DNA of 64,000 nt from Lachnospiraceae bacterium (GCA_022781925.1 JALESO010000017.1:82430-146429); one strand, 5' to 3'; positions 19,643-30,630 are shown, counted from the first letter of the stretch. Notes: generated by a model not told the origin, from the sequence alone. Translations and numbers: made by a program.

Positions 19643-20470
19643 TCACTGAACTCTACTTAATTTCATGCTCAGATAAAATATACCGATCAATACTACATAA
19701 AGTACCAGCATCGCCACAAATGGAATCAGCCAGATCACATTCCCCGATATATTCATGATTGATTCCGGTTTCATAGCTTCGATCCATGTGATTTTTTCAT
19801 AGTTTTCTGACGCCCAACACTCTAACGACAGCTTACTCAGCACCTGTTGATAAATATAATTGATCATAAACGGCAGACAGATCAGCATATATTTGTCCCG
19901 AAATACGATCGCTACGCCAATCCCGAACAGGCTGCCTGTCATTCCGTAAAGGAATGCACCTATCAGGTATTTCACAACTTCCATTGCAAGTGAGCTTCCC
20001 ATCAGATAGAATTCCTGTTCTTCCACCGGCAGCGTACTTAACAATGGAAAGCGGATCATCATAAGTAACCCGAATACCGCATAACCGATCAGAAAAATGA
20101 TTCCTCCTGCCAGTGCTCCTCCGCAAACCTTGGAAATGCAATACCGCAATTTTCCGGAGCGCATCAGTGCAAATCGGATCTGACCATTCTGCCGTTCCCC
20201 GGAAAGTGAGATCATATATCCCACCGTAAGGAGCATCGGTGCAAATACGATCAGCCAACCGCCGATACCTGCCCGCCACAGTTCCAGTGCCACATGCTGA
20301 CTGCTGGCATCTTCAGATCTTATCATCAATGAGAAAATAGATATCTGCCTGCCTCCAACATCCGTCTCTCCTGTTGCGGTCAGACACAAAGCAATGATTC
20401 CTGCCACACTTAACAATAGATATGGCAAATGTAGAATTTTCTGTACTTCCAGCCGTATGTTTCGTATCAT
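19643..20470 (-). CDS. ABC-2 type transporter permease (first of operon)
   Basis: A 275-residue membrane protein with about six hydrophobic segments and the conserved exporter-permease feature SGERQNGQIRFALMRSG after the second. It is the first gene of the five-gene ABC operon. A 141-base gap separates it from the ATPase gene, where I see no gene. The substrate is unknown; a peptide or lipid is typical for this class. Confidence 0.8.
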   Translation of the reverse strand: MIRNIRLEVQKILHLPYLLLSVAGIIALCLTATGETDVGGRQISIFSLMIRSEDASSQHVALELWRAGIGGWLIVFAPMLLTVGYMISLSGERQNGQIRFALMRSGKLRYCISKVCGGALAGGIIFLIGYAVFGLLMMIRFPLLSTLPVEEQEFYLMGSSLAMEVVKYLIGAFLYGMTGSLFGIGVAIVFRDKYMLICLPFMINYIYQQVLSKLSLECWASENYEKITWIEAMKPESIMNISGNVIWLIPFVAMLVLYVVLIGIFYLSMKLSRVQ

Positions 20471-20640
20471 AACATTTCACCCCCCAATTTTCCGCTCAAC
20501 TATATTTTTTGTAAGCGGCTCTCCTTTCACATTACAAAAATCTGTTTTATACCTTTCTTTCTTGTTTTCATTATATAAAATCAATCTGTATTCTTTATGT
20601 ACTCTGAGCATTTTTTTGAAATTTTCTCAATTTAAGTGCA

Positions 20641-20676
20641 AAAAAAACAGCTCCTATGTTCTCAACATAAAAGCTG
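20641..20676 (-). terminator. Terminator after the MocR regulator
   Basis: Minus strand CAGCTTTTATGTT and AACATAGGAGCTG arms followed by eight T. Confidence 0.8.
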
Positions 20677-20687
20677 CTTTTCTTTAC

Positions 20688-22166
20688 CTATTCATTTTCC
20701 TTCAGAATTGCATCAATCATCTGCAATCCATCTGCAATCTGTTCTTCTGTCAGTCCGCCGTACCCCAGAAGCAGGATTGGATATTCCCGTTTCGGATTCT
20801 GACTGATGTAATATTCTGACAGACCATACACCCGGATCTGCTGTTTTGCACATGCTTTGATCACATCCTGCTCCGAGCGGTCTGTATCCACTTCCACCAG
20901 AAGATGCAAGCCGGAGTTTTCCCCCATGATCTCCCGCACCCAGGAATACTTTTTCAGTTCTGTCAGCATAAAATCATGTTTGCTCTTATAAATCGCACGC
21001 ATGCGGTTCAGATTTTTTTCAAAATATCCTTCCTGCATAAACTGGCAGATCGCCTGCTGCATCAGATTGGGCACCGTACATGCATAAAAACCGCACCGCT
21101 CCCGGTAGCGGGACAGCAGATGCTCCGGCAGCACCATGTAGCTGACACGGATGGAGGACGCAATACTCTTGGAAAACGTGCCAAGGTAAATCACACGACC
21201 GGAACGGTCTATCCCCTGTAAGGCCGGAATCGGCTTTCCCTTATATCGGAACTCACTGTCGTAATCATCCTCGATAATATACCGCTCCGGTTCTTCCACC
21301 GCCCAGTTCAGCAGTTCCAGTCTGCGCTTCATCGGCATGACGATTCCAAGTGGGAACTGGTGGGATGGCATCACATAGGCAATGCTGGCATCCGTTTTCT
21401 CCAGCAGATCCACCCGCATTCCTGCATCGTCCAGAGCCACTTCCCGTACCGCCAACCCGGCATTTTTAAAGGTCCGGTAAGCACGTAAATAGGTGGGAGA
21501 CTCCATTGCCACGCAATGCGATGTACCAAGCATCTGAATCAACATCAGCTGTAAATATTCATTTCCGGCACCGATAATGATCTGCTCCGGCGTACATCGT
21601 ACATTTCGTGCATGATACAGATAATCGCAGATCGTTTCCTTCAGGTTCTCTTCTCCAAAAGCACTTCCGCTGCTCATGATCTGTTTCCCATGATCCAGCA
21701 GAAGATTTTTCATGATCTTGCTCAACGCATTATACGGAAAGTTGTCCATGGAAAGCTCATTCAGAGAAAAATCAATCTCATACGCCGTCTGTTTTTTCTG
21801 TCCGTTCTCTGCTTTCAGATACGGAAATGCAGTGTCTGTCTTTCCCTGCTCTCCCGTCTTGCCTGACTGCTTCTGCTTCATCTCACCGGTCCGGATATCC
21901 GTCAGATTATACAGTTCCCGCACATCACAGGCGAAATAACCGCGATAAGGTTCCGAGTGAATATATCCTTCCGATACCAACTGGTCATAGGCAAGCTCCA
22001 CCGTGCTGCGGCTTACCTGCAGATAATCCGCCTCAAACCGGGTGGAAGGGAGTTTTTCCCCCTGTAAAATACGGCCCTGCAAGATTGCTTCCCGCAGGGC
22101 TTCGTAAATTTGTTCATATAAAGGCTGTTTTTTTTCTGTATCAAGCGTGATCGCTAATTCTTTCAT
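20688..22166 (-). CDS. MocR/PdxR-type GntR regulator with aminotransferase domain
   Basis: A 492-residue fusion: an N-terminal GntR winged helix-turn-helix (about residues 8-76, motif LPSTRFEADYLQVSRSTVELAYD) and a fold-type I aminotransferase domain with the PLP lysine in GTFSKSIASS. Such regulators sense PLP or an amino-compound Schiff base. It is six bases after glnS and separated by a terminator from the ABC operon downstream. Its targets are not evident. Confidence 0.9.
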   Translation of the reverse strand: MKELAITLDTEKKQPLYEQIYEALREAILQGRILQGEKLPSTRFEADYLQVSRSTVELAYDQLVSEGYIHSEPYRGYFACDVRELYNLTDIRTGEMKQKQSGKTGEQGKTDTAFPYLKAENGQKKQTAYEIDFSLNELSMDNFPYNALSKIMKNLLLDHGKQIMSSGSAFGEENLKETICDYLYHARNVRCTPEQIIIGAGNEYLQLMLIQMLGTSHCVAMESPTYLRAYRTFKNAGLAVREVALDDAGMRVDLLEKTDASIAYVMPSHQFPLGIVMPMKRRLELLNWAVEEPERYIIEDDYDSEFRYKGKPIPALQGIDRSGRVIYLGTFSKSIASSIRVSYMVLPEHLLSRYRERCGFYACTVPNLMQQAICQFMQEGYFEKNLNRMRAIYKSKHDFMLTELKKYSWVREIMGENSGLHLLVEVDTDRSEQDVIKACAKQQIRVYGLSEYYISQNPKREYPILLLGYGGLTEEQIADGLQMIDAILKENE

Positions 22167-22172
22167 TTTCTC

Positions 22173-23843
22173 CTAAGCCTGTGTCGGCAGTTTGTATGAA
22201 CTCTTTAAAGATACGATACGGTTGAATACCGGATGCTCCGGTGTGGAATCTTTTGCATCCACGCAGAAGAAACCGTTTCTTACAAACTGGAAGCTGTCGT
22301 ATTTTTCTGCTTTCAGTAAAGATGGCTCCACATAGCAGTTGTTCAGTACCGTCAGGGAGTTCGGGTTCAGGTTCAGACTTCCGTCCTCATTGTATACACC
22401 TTTCTCCTCGTCAATGATGTTCTCATACAGACGAACCTGTGCTTTCACTGCATCTGCTGCAGATACCCAATGGATGGTTCCACGTACTTTTCTTCCATCC
22501 GGGCTGTTTCCACCACGGCTCTCCGGATCATAAGTACAATGTACTACGGTTACTTTTCCCTCCTCGTCTTTCTCAAATCCGGTACAGGTTACAAAGTATG
22601 CGTTCATCAGACGCACTTCGTTGCCCGGATACAGACGACGGTATTTTTTCGGTGGCTCTTCCATGAAGTCCTCACGCTCGATGCAAACCTCACGGCCAAA
22701 CGGAACGACACGTTTGCCAAGTTCCGGATTCTCCATGTTGTTGTCTACTTCCAGCTCCTCCGTCTGTCCTTCCGGATAGTTGTCAATCACCAGTTTGATT
22801 GGATCAAGCACTGCCATAGCACGGGATGCTTTTAATTTCAGGTCCTCACGGATACAATACTCAAGCATTGCGTAGTCTACGGAGCTGTTACTCTTGGAAA
22901 TACCGCACAGCTCTACAAATTTTTTGATGGAAGACGGGGTAAATCCTCTTCTTCTCAGTGCTGCGATGGAAACAAGACGCGGATCATCCCAACCGTCTAC
23001 AATGCCATCTTCTACTAACTTTTTGATGTAACGTTTTCCGGTTACCACATTGGTCAGATACAGTTTTGCAAACTCGATCTGTTTTGGCGGATGCGGATAC
23101 TCCAGTTCTCTTACAACCCAGTCATACAGCGGACGATGATCCTCAAACTCCAGGGTACAGATAGAATGAGTAACACCCTCGATGGCATCCTCAATCGGAT
23201 GCGCAAAATCGTACATCGGATAGATGCACCATTTATCTCCGGTACGATGGTGTGTCATATGAGCCACACGGTAGATAACCGGATCACGCATGTTGATGTT
23301 CGGGGAAGCCATGTCGATCTTTGCACGCAGAACTTTCTCGCCATCCTGATACATGCCGTTTTTCATATTTTCAAATAATTCCAGGTTTTCTTCTACGCTG
23401 CGGTCACGGTATGGGCTGTTTTTACCCGGCTCTGTCAGCGTTCCGCGGTACTCACGGATCTCCTCTGCTGACAAATCGCAGACGAAAGCTTTTCCTTTTT
23501 TGATCAGTTTTACAGCTGCTTCATACATCTGGTCAAAATAATCAGATGCGAAGAACAGTCTGTCTTCCCAGTCCGCGCCCAGCCACTCGATATCTGCTTT
23601 GATAGATTCAACAAACTCTACTTTTTCTTTTGTCGGGTTTGTATCGTCAAAACGCATGTTGAATTTTCCATGATATTCCTGAGCAAGTCCATAGTTTAAG
23701 AGAATGGATTTTGCATGTCCGATGTGAAGGTATCCGTTTGGCTCCGGTGGAAAACGGGTACATACGGTCTCACATCTGCCCTCCTCTATATCCTTGTCAA
23801 TAATCTGCTCAATAAAATTTCTGGAAATTGTTTCATTTTCCAT
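22173..23843 (-). CDS. glnS: Glutaminyl-tRNA synthetase
   Basis: A 556-residue class I aminoacyl-tRNA synthetase that charges tRNA-Gln. The HIGH motif lies in [16 protein letters not shown], the KMSKS-type loop is GISKSNS, and the two C-terminal beta-barrel anticodon domains are present. Length is normal. Many Firmicutes lack GlnRS and use the amidotransferase route, but it occurs in Clostridia of this type. The start is ATG 23843 (MENETIS) with AGAGG seven bases upstream. Confidence 0.95.
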   Translation of the reverse strand: MENETISRNFIEQIIDKDIEEGRCETVCTRFPPEPNGYLHIGHAKSILLNYGLAQEYHGKFNMRFDDTNPTKEKVEFVESIKADIEWLGADWEDRLFFASDYFDQMYEAAVKLIKKGKAFVCDLSAEEIREYRGTLTEPGKNSPYRDRSVEENLELFENMKNGMYQDGEKVLRAKIDMASPNINMRDPVIYRVAHMTHHRTGDKWCIYPMYDFAHPIEDAIEGVTHSICTLEFEDHRPLYDWVVRELEYPHPPKQIEFAKLYLTNVVTGKRYIKKLVEDGIVDGWDDPRLVSIAALRRRGFTPSSIKKFVELCGISKSNSSVDYAMLEYCIREDLKLKASRAMAVLDPIKLVIDNYPEGQTEELEVDNNMENPELGKRVVPFGREVCIEREDFMEEPPKKYRRLYPGNEVRLMNAYFVTCTGFEKDEEGKVTVVHCTYDPESRGGNSPDGRKVRGTIHWVSAADAVKAQVRLYENIIDEEKGVYNEDGSLNLNPNSLTVLNNCYVEPSLLKAEKYDSFQFVRNGFFCVDAKDSTPEHPVFNRIVSLKSSYKLPTQA

Positions 23844-23886
23844 AATCAAACCTCTCTCTCCTGTATTTTAAGTAAGAATCATCCTG

Positions 23887-24717
23887 TTACTTTACATGTT
23901 CATGGGTAAACAGATGATCCTGACAATATTCATAATTTCCATTGCATTTGGAACAGAAACGGAATTCCAGATTCGGATCATCCAGTTCTGTCCGTCCACA
24001 AATTGCACATTTGTGCCGTGTGACACCCTTTGGCTGCTGCACCTGGCGGTGATACGTTCGTTTCCTGTGCACTTCCTTTGGCGAAACACTGCGGTAATTG
24101 CGTGTCGTAAAGAAGAAGATCAGGAAATTCAGGACAGACGCGATAATAGCTACTCTGCCTCCCCAGCTGGAGATGATCATTTCATAAATGATCAGTGCCG
24201 CATAAATGCCTGCCATCCACTTCATCTTGATCGGGATGATAAAATACAGCATGATCCGCATATCCGGATAACACATCGCAAATGCGAGGAAAATTGTCAT
24301 ATTAATATAGTACGTGCTGAAGCTGCCGCCTATGGAAATCGGTGTATTCACACCATAGATCACATACAGGAGCAATGCACCAAGCACGGTAAAGATCATA
24401 CCGCCAAAAATATACACATTAAACTTGAATGCACCCCAGGTACGCTCCAGAGCCGTACCGAGCTGGTAATACAGTATGATCATGATGATTGCAAAGAAAA
24501 AGTTGCTGGTTGGCGGCGGGATCAGTACCCATGACACCAGTCTCCAGACCTGTCCGTAATGGAACACCAGATACGGTTCCAGCGTCAGAAAACTGTACGC
24601 CTGCGGGGCAAGGAACTCGATCAGATATCCTGCCACATAAAAAAGGATGATATACTTCATCAGTCCCTGAATCGCAAACCTGCCAAACTTGCGTTCCATT
24701 TTATTCAAAAAATGCAT
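23887..24717 (-). CDS. Rhomboid-like membrane protein with C-terminal zinc ribbon
   Basis: A 276-residue protein with about six hydrophobic segments arranged like a rhomboid, including VWRLVSWVLIPP after the first. The serine-protease motif GxSG is not present where expected (it reads ISIGGSFST), so it may be a non-catalytic rhomboid. A cytoplasmic tail carries a zinc-ribbon pattern, CAICGR...CSKCNGNYEYC, then His-rich residues. The start is ATG 24717 with AGGAG upstream. It has its own consensus promoter. The role is unknown. Confidence 0.72.
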   Translation of the reverse strand: MHFLNKMERKFGRFAIQGLMKYIILFYVAGYLIEFLAPQAYSFLTLEPYLVFHYGQVWRLVSWVLIPPPTSNFFFAIIMIILYYQLGTALERTWGAFKFNVYIFGGMIFTVLGALLLYVIYGVNTPISIGGSFSTYYINMTIFLAFAMCYPDMRIMLYFIIPIKMKWMAGIYAALIIYEMIISSWGGRVAIIASVLNFLIFFFTTRNYRSVSPKEVHRKRTYHRQVQQPKGVTRHKCAICGRTELDDPNLEFRFCSKCNGNYEYCQDHLFTHEHVK

Positions 24718-24806
24718 GCTGTCTCCTACTTTCGTTTTATTTTTGCCTCTTTTTCTGTCCATAACCCTGTTTTCATAAACAATCAGACAAAGATGACTAT
24801 CTTTTG

Positions 24807-24835
24807 ATTATATAGAGCGGATTTCACTTTGTCAA
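24807..24835 (-). promoter_or_regulatory. Promoter of the rhomboid-like gene
   Basis: Minus strand TTGACA, 17 bases, TATAAT: a perfect consensus. Confidence 0.85.
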
Positions 24836-24859
24836 CGTGGCAAACTTTGAATTTTTCGT

Positions 24860-24921
24860 GTCCGGTTCACCTATATTAAAATGCTTTCCGTATTTTATGA
24901 ATTAATATAGATGAACTGGAC
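24860..24921. repeat. Intergenic inverted repeat with 20-bp arms
   Basis: GTCCGGTTCACCTATATTAA pairs with TTAATATAGATGAACTGGAC at 18 of 20 positions around a 22-base AT-rich loop. It follows the LysM gene (minus) but lacks a good T run, so it may be a small mobile or REP-like element or a weak terminator. Confidence 0.5.
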
Positions 24922-24928
24922 TACATTT

Positions 24929-25159
24929 TTATGCTTCATCCCGCATGATCTTTTTTCCAACCGGAATACACAGTTCGTCTCCGATCTGCAGATTATAGAC
25001 GTTCACATACGGATTTGCCAGCAATATATCTGTCACGCTCACATGATGATACTGTGAGATTTTATATAAAGTATCCCCCTGTTTTACCACATGAATCAGC
25101 CCTGGACAGCTGTGCATCATACGGGATTCTCCATATTCGGATTCAAAATAAGGATTCAT
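24929..25159 (-). CDS. Small LysM-domain protein
   Basis: A 76-residue protein, mostly one LysM peptidoglycan-binding module (IHVVKQGDTLYKISQYHHVS...VNVYNLQIGDELCIP). There is no signal peptide or membrane segment, as in SafA-like and spore-associated LysM proteins, so it may act inside the mother cell or be released without a signal; this is inference. Confidence 0.8.
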   Translation of the reverse strand: MNPYFESEYGESRMMHSCPGLIHVVKQGDTLYKISQYHHVSVTDILLANPYVNVYNLQIGDELCIPVGKKIMRDEA

Positions 25160-25210
25160 AACTTTTTCCTTTTTCTTTTAAGATATGCGTATTTTCTACA
25201 TTTGCGAAAA

Positions 25211-25247
25211 AAGAACAGCTAGACTTCTAAACATTCTAACTGTTCTT
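25211..25247 (-). terminator. Terminator after the 59-residue gene
   Basis: Minus strand arms AAGAACAG and CTGTTCTT with a nested TAGA/TCTA, followed by six T. Confidence 0.75.
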
Positions 25248-25270
25248 TCTGTATATTATATTAAGCAATT

Positions 25271-25450
25271 TTATTCCTGGCTACAGATTATCTTTTCACG
25301 TTTTTTATCTAACAATGGTTGTATGCTTTCCATAACCTGCTCTCGGGCTTTTTCAGTCTTTTTAATCTTTTCAAGTTCCTTTTTTGTCCATTCTTCTGTT
25401 TCTCTAAATAATTCTGGTGTCTCACCTAATCTGGCATAATCGTACCGCAT
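25271..25450 (-). CDS. 59-residue charged helical protein, partner of JAB-like gene
   Basis: A short gene: ATG 25450 with AGGAGG nine bases upstream, stop TAA at 25271-25273. The product begins MRYDYARLGETPELF and is largely a Lys/Glu-rich helix (WTKKELEKIKKTEKARE). It starts 14 bases after the stop of the JAB-like gene, so the two form one unit ended by a terminator. Function unknown. Confidence 0.65.
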   Translation of the reverse strand: MRYDYARLGETPELFRETEEWTKKELEKIKKTEKAREQVMESIQPLLDKKREKIICSQE

Positions 25451-25464
25451 GTCTACACCTCCTA

Positions 25465-26085
25465 CTATCTGTTTTCATATATAATTCCTGCTTCATAACA
25501 GTGACTTATAAAATATTTTGTCGCATCCTGATATTCTTTTAAATCATGTGCCTCATTGTACCTCTGGATGGTTTTATTCAATAATTCCACACTTTTTATA
25601 TAATCAAACCTTCTACTTTTCACCATATAAGACACACTACCAAGATTCGTAACAACCACAAGTAAACGAATGCTACCATATTGAAGGAAAAAGCGAATAT
25701 CTGTTACCGATATCAATGGCAAAGATGGATGATTATGCATAGATACCACCATACATTCTCTTGATGTCATAATTAGATGATATGTTGTAGCATCTGCCAG
25801 CGGATCCACTGAATGTTCATCTCCAAACTGGATTCCCACAACATTTTCATTTGCAATTACTTTTTCTGTATCAAAACTATATGTGATTGCAACTTCATTC
25901 GAATCATTTTCATCTTTTGCAAGTTTCAAAACCTGTTGCGTCAGTTTCTGTATAATTTCGTATTCTTCTTCTGGTATCTCTTTATATCGAATATATGGTA
26001 CTTTTTGTATCGCTTCATCTGTTATATTTACTTTATGATTTCTTTTCTTCGACATTTCAAGATTATCCAAACCATAATTATCCAT
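25465..26085 (-). CDS. JAB/MPN-like (RadC-type fold) domain protein
   Basis: A 206-residue protein with a central metal-site-like motif, VSMHNHPSLPLISVTDIRFF, resembling the JAMM/JAB pattern H-x-H-P-S...S-x-x-D of RadC and related metalloproteases, although the spacing before S-x-x-D is one residue shorter than in RadC. Flanking parts are unrecognised. The start is supported by GGGAGG seven bases before ATG. It is the first gene of a two-gene unit with the 59-residue ORF, from its own promoter. Such domains are common in mobile and defence-related DNA, but nothing here proves this. Confidence 0.6.
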   Translation of the reverse strand: MDNYGLDNLEMSKKRNHKVNITDEAIQKVPYIRYKEIPEEEYEIIQKLTQQVLKLAKDENDSNEVAITYSFDTEKVIANENVVGIQFGDEHSVDPLADATTYHLIMTSRECMVVSMHNHPSLPLISVTDIRFFLQYGSIRLLVVVTNLGSVSYMVKSRRFDYIKSVELLNKTIQRYNEAHDLKEYQDATKYFISHCYEAGIIYENR

Positions 26086-26111
26086 GTTTTCTGCCTCCCT
26101 TCTGCAAAATA

Positions 26112-26140
26112 ATTATAAGCAAAAATCATATAAATAACAA
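26112..26140 (-). promoter_or_regulatory. Promoter of the JAB-like gene pair
   Basis: Minus strand TTGTTA, 17 bases, TATAAT. Confidence 0.65.
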
Positions 26141-26181
26141 TAGACATTCCTATCTAAAATCATAAAGAAATTATAAAAAGA

Positions 26182-26210
26182 TTGTATTTTGCCATTTCCT
26201 GTCGTATAAT
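26182..26210 (+). promoter_or_regulatory. Promoter of the 1419-residue activase gene
   Basis: Plus strand TTGTAT, 17 bases, TATAAT. A second candidate, TTGTAA, 18 bases, TATAAT, lies at 26220-26249. Confidence 0.6.
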
Positions 26211-26257
26211 GAAGTTCGCTTGTAATCAGACAGGCGTTATACATATAATATGAAACT

Positions 26258-26305
26258 TCTGAAATCACTTTTCACTGATTTTTGCTGAAACGCAATGATT
26301 TCAGA
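26258..26305 (+). promoter_or_regulatory. 5'-UTR hairpin before the activase gene
   Basis: TCTGAAATCA and TGATTTCAGA are perfect complements separated by 28 bases inside the leader. It could be a regulatory stem or operator; I do not recognise a riboswitch class. Confidence 0.4.
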
Positions 26306-26333
26306 CAACCAATGAACATATACAGGTGGTAAA

Positions 26334-29300
26334 ATGAATAATTTAAAATTACACAAACTTGGAATTGATATCGGATCAACTACGGTAAAGATTGCAATTT
26401 TGGATGATCAGAATACCCTGGTTTTTTCCGATTATGAGCGTCATTTCGCAAATATCCGCGAAACGCTCACTGATCTGCTTCATAAAGCATACGAAAAACT
26501 CGGACAGATCCAGCTCTGTCCTATGATCACTGGTTCCGGTGGTCTGACACTGGCAAAACACCTCGGTGTACCTTTTGTACAGGAGGTTATTGCCGTATCT
26601 ACCGCTCTGCAGGATGCCGCTCCGCAGACAGACGTAGCCATCGAGCTTGGTGGTGAGGATGCCAAGATCATTTATTTTGAAGGCGGCAACGTCGAGCAGC
26701 GAATGAACGGTATCTGCGCCGGCGGTACCGGTTCCTTTATTGACCAGATGGCTTCCCTGATCCAGACAGATGCCAGCGGTCTGAATGAATATGCCAAAAA
26801 TTATAAAGCAATTTATCCGATTGCTGCCCGCTGTGGTGTATTTGCAAAGACAGATATCCAGCCGTTGATCAACGAAGGTGCAACCCGTGAAGATCTGTCT
26901 GCTTCTATTTTCCAGGCAGTCGTAAATCAGACCATCAGTGGTCTTGCCTGTGGTAAACCGATCCGCGGTCACGTTGCCTTCCTTGGCGGCCCGCTTCATT
27001 TTCTTTCTGAGCTGAAAGAAGCATTTATCCGTACACTGAAACTGGATGAGGAGCACACCATTGTTCCGGAAAACTCCCATCTGTTTGCAGCCATCGGTTC
27101 TGCCTTAAATTATAAGGAAGAAAATCAGGTATCCTTAGAGGAACTGCTGAATAAATTAAAAGGTGAGATCCACATGGAATTCGAAGTAGAGCGTATGGAT
27201 CCGCTGTTTGCAGATCAGGCAGCCTACGATGAATTTACCGCTCGTCACAACGGCGCATGTGTGAAAAAAGGTGATATTTCTACATACAGCGGAAACTGCT
27301 ACCTCGGTATCGATGCAGGCTCCACCACAACAAAGGTCGCTCTGGTTGGAGAAGACGGCACCTTACTGTACTCCTTTTACAGCAGCAACAACGGAAGCCC
27401 TCTGGCTACTTCCATCGTTGCCATCAAAGAGATTTACGAACAGCTTCCGGCAGATGCGCACATTGTATCTTCCTGTTCCACCGGTTACGGCGAGGCACTG
27501 GTAAAAGCTGCCCTGATGCTGGATGAAGGCGAGGTAGAGACCGTTGCACACTACACCGCTGCTGCGTTCTTTGATCCGAAGGTTGACTGTATCCTCGACA
27601 TCGGCGGTCAGGATATGAAATGCATCAAGATCAAAAACAACACCGTTGACAGCGTACAGTTAAATGAGGCATGTTCCTCCGGCTGTGGTTCCTTCATCGA
27701 GACATTTGCAAAATCTCTGAACTATTCCGTACAGGATTTCGCAAAAGAAGCATTATTTGCGAAAAACCCCATCGACCTTGGAACACGTTGTACCGTATTT
27801 ATGAACTCCAAAGTAAAACAGGCGCAGAAAGAGGGCGCATCCGTTGCTGATATTTCCGCAGGTCTGGCTTACTCTGTTATCAAAAATGCATTATTTAAGG
27901 TAATCAAGCTGTCCGACCCGACAGAACTTGGTCAGAACATCGTTGTTCAGGGTGGTACTTTCTACAATGACGCTGTACTGCGAAGCTTTGAGACCATCTC
28001 CGGCTGTCAGGCCATCCGCCCGGATATCGCCGGTATCATGGGAGCGTTCGGTGCCGCACTGATCGCCCGTGACCGCTACGAAGGCAAACAGACTACCATG
28101 CTGTCCATCGATCAGATCAACGATCTGAAATTTGAGACAAAACTTGCCCGCTGTGGTGGCTGTACCAACAACTGCCTGCTCACCATCAACAAATTCTCCG
28201 GAAACCGTCAGTACATTACCGGAAACAGATGTGAGAAAGGTATCGGCAAAGAGAAAAACAAAGAACAGATCCCGAACCTGTTTGAATATAAACTGCATCG
28301 TGTCTTTGACTATGAACCGCTGAACGAGGAAGAGGCAACCCGCGGAACCCTCGGTATGCCAAGAGTCCTGAACATTTACGAAAACTATCCGTTCTGGGCA
28401 ACATTTTTCAAAGCACTGAAATTCCGTCTCGTACTCTCTCCGGCTTCCACCAGAAAGATTTACGAACTTGGTATTGAATCCATCCCAAGTGAGTCCGAGT
28501 GTTATCCGGCAAAACTTGCCCACGGACACATTACATGGCTGATCAAAGAAGGCATCAATACGATCTTCTATCCATGTATCCCGTATGAGCGCAAAGAGTT
28601 CCCGGATGCAGGCAACAACTACAACTGCCCGATTGTTACTTCCTATGCGGAAAACATCAAAAACAACGTAGATGACATTACTTCCGGAAAAGTAAAATTC
28701 TACAACCCGTTCATGTCCTTCGCAGATGAAGAGACTTTAACCAAACGTCTCGAAGAAGTCATGAAAGAAGATTTTGATATTCCGGCTTCCGAAGTAAAAG
28801 CTGCGGTACACGCTGCATGGCAGGAGCTTGCCAATGCCCGCAATGATATGCGCAAAAAAGGTGAAGAGACCATCCAGTGGTTAAAAGACAACAACCGCCG
28901 TGGTATCGTACTTGCCGGCCGTCCATATCATATTGACCCGGAGATCAATCACGGTATTCCGGAACTGATCACATCCTACGGATTTGCAGTTCTGACGGAG
29001 GATTCCATCTCCCATCTGCATCAGGTAGAGCGCCCACTGATCGTACTTGACCAGTGGATGTACCACTCCAGACTGTATGCAGCTGCAAACTATGTAAAGA
29101 CAACCGACTTTCTGGATATGATCCAGCTGAACTCCTTCGGCTGTGGACTGGATGCGGTTACCACCGATCAGGTCAGTGATATCCTGACGCATTCCGGCAA
29201 GATTTACACCTGCCTGAAGATCGATGAGGTAAACAACCTTGGTGCGGCTCGTATCCGTATCCGTTCTCTCATCGCTGCCATCCGCACCAGAGAGAAAAAT

Positions 29301-30593
29301 CCGAAAGAGCGTAAGATCGTTCCGTCCAGCTACCAGCGTGCAATCTTTACAGAGGAAATGCGAAAGACTTACACGATCCTGGCTCCACAGATGGCTCCAA
29401 TCCATTTCGAGCTGTTAGAGCCTGCATTTAAAGCTTCCGGATACAACTTAGTCGTTCTCGGAAATGACAACAAAGCGGCTGTCGATGCAGGATTAAAATA
29501 TGTAAACAACGACGCCTGCTATCCGTCCCTGATCACCGTTGGTATGTTCATGGATGCGGTAACCTCCGGTAAATATGATGTGGACCATCTGGCCATCATC
29601 ATGTCCCAGACCGGTGGCGGCTGCCGTGCTTCCAACTATGTCGGATTCATCCGTCGTGCACTGGAAAAAGCAGGATACCCCCAGATTCCGGTTATCTCAC
29701 TGAACTTAAGCAGTCTGGAATCCAACCCGGGATTCAAACTGAATGTCTCTCTGATCCAGAAAGGTATGTACTGCCTGGTATTCGGTGATATCCTGATGCG
29801 TTGTATCTACGCAACCAGACCGTATGAAGCAGTTCCGGGTTCCACAAATGAACTTCATAAAAAATGGGTACAGAAAATTACAGATTTCGTATCTACCGAT
29901 AAACTGATCAGTCACAGAAAGTACAAACAGTATTGCCGTGAGATCGTACATGATTTTGATGTACTTCCAAGACTTGATATTCAGAAACCGAAGGTAGGTA
30001 TCGTTGGAGAGATTCTGGTAAAATTCATGCCGATGGCAAACAACTATCTGGCTGATCTGCTGGAATCTGAAGGTGCTGAGGCTGTCATTCCGGATCTGCT
30101 GGACTTCTTCCTCTACTGCTTCTACAACAACAACTTCAAGTCCGATGTCCTTGGATTCAAGAAATCCACCAAGACAAAATCAAATCTTGGTATCTGGGCC
30201 ATCGAAAAACTGCGTGGAGTTGCACACAAAGCACTGGAAGAAAGCAAGCATTTCACACCGCCGGCAAATATTTACGAAACTGCCAAAAATGCAGAATCCA
30301 TCGTATCTCACGGTAACCAGACCGGTGAGGGATGGTTCCTGACTGGTGAGATGGTGGAGCTGATCAACTCCGGTGTCAACAACATCGTATGCTGCCAGCC
30401 GTTTGCCTGCCTGCCGAACCATATCGTAGGTAAGGGTGTTATCAAAGAGCTGCGTCATCAGTATCCGATGTCCAATATCGTGGCCATTGACTTTGATCCG
30501 GGTGCCAGCGAGGTAAACCAGTTGAACCGTATTAAACTGATGCTGTCTACGGCACAGAAAAATCTGAAAAAATCACAGAAACAGGACGCGTAA
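26334..30593 (+). CDS. Giant acyl-CoA dehydratase activase / 2-hydroxyacyl-CoA dehydratase-related Fe-S protein
   Basis: A 1419-residue protein with two tandem BcrA/BcrD/BadF-type ASKHA ATPase modules (about 1-275 and 320-590) followed by a DUF2229-type region and an HgdB-like region (about 1000-1370). Each activase module has the phosphate motif GID(I/A)GSTT and its own Fe-S cysteines ([11 protein letters not shown] and [17 protein letters not shown] and TRCTVF). Further cysteines occur in [10 protein letters not shown] and NNDACYPS. Family members couple ATP hydrolysis to low-potential electron transfer, as in double-cubane-cluster reductase systems. No separate dehydratase or CoA-transferase lies beside it, so the substrate is unknown. 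Length is normal for this family. Confidence 0.88.
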   Translation: MNNLKLHKLGIDIGSTTVKIAILDDQNTLVFSDYERHFANIRETLTDLLHKAYEKLGQIQLCPMITGSGGLTLAKHLGVPFVQEVIAVSTALQDAAPQTDVAIELGGEDAKIIYFEGGNVEQRMNGICAGGTGSFIDQMASLIQTDASGLNEYAKNYKAIYPIAARCGVFAKTDIQPLINEGATREDLSASIFQAVVNQTISGLACGKPIRGHVAFLGGPLHFLSELKEAFIRTLKLDEEHTIVPENSHLFAAIGSALNYKEENQVSLEELLNKLKGEIHMEFEVERMDPLFADQAAYDEFTARHNGACVKKGDISTYSGNCYLGIDAGSTTTKVALVGEDGTLLYSFYSSNNGSPLATSIVAIKEIYEQLPADAHIVSSCSTGYGEALVKAALMLDEGEVETVAHYTAAAFFDPKVDCILDIGGQDMKCIKIKNNTVDSVQLNEACSSGCGSFIETFAKSLNYSVQDFAKEALFAKNPIDLGTRCTVFMNSKVKQAQKEGASVADISAGLAYSVIKNALFKVIKLSDPTELGQNIVVQGGTFYNDAVLRSFETISGCQAIRPDIAGIMGAFGAALIARDRYEGKQTTMLSIDQINDLKFETKLARCGGCTNNCLLTINKFSGNRQYITGNRCEKGIGKEKNKEQIPNLFEYKLHRVFDYEPLNEEEATRGTLGMPRVLNIYENYPFWATFFKALKFRLVLSPASTRKIYELGIESIPSESECYPAKLAHGHITWLIKEGINTIFYPCIPYERKEFPDAGNNYNCPIVTSYAENIKNNVDDITSGKVKFYNPFMSFADEETLTKRLEEVMKEDFDIPASEVKAAVHAAWQELANARNDMRKKGEETIQWLKDNNRRGIVLAGRPYHIDPEINHGIPELITSYGFAVLTEDSISHLHQVERPLIVLDQWMYHSRLYAAANYVKTTDFLDMIQLNSFGCGLDAVTTDQVSDILTHSGKIYTCLKIDEVNNLGAARIRIRSLIAAIRTREKNPKERKIVPSSYQRAIFTEEMRKTYTILAPQMAPIHFELLEPAFKASGYNLVVLGNDNKAAVDAGLKYVNNDACYPSLITVGMFMDAVTSGKYDVDHLAIIMSQTGGGCRASNYVGFIRRALEKAGYPQIPVISLNLSSLESNPGFKLNVSLIQKGMYCLVFGDILMRCIYATRPYEAVPGSTNELHKKWVQKITDFVSTDKLISHRKYKQYCREIVHDFDVLPRLDIQKPKVGIVGEILVKFMPMANNYLADLLESEGAEAVIPDLLDFFLYCFYNNNFKSDVLGFKKSTKTKSNLGIWAIEKLRGVAHKALEESKHFTPPANIYETAKNAESIVSHGNQTGEGWFLTGEMVELINSGVNNIVCCQPFACLPNHIVGKGVIKELRHQYPMSNIVAIDFDPGASEVNQLNRIKLMLSTAQKNLKKSQKQDA

Positions 30594-30630
30594 AAAAGTT
30601 TCTTTTGTAAATTAAATTTTAGGGTATGAA

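Noticed and set aside
23887..24717. Active rhomboid protease
   Set aside because: The GxSG serine motif is absent at the expected place, so only a rhomboid-like fold is claimed.
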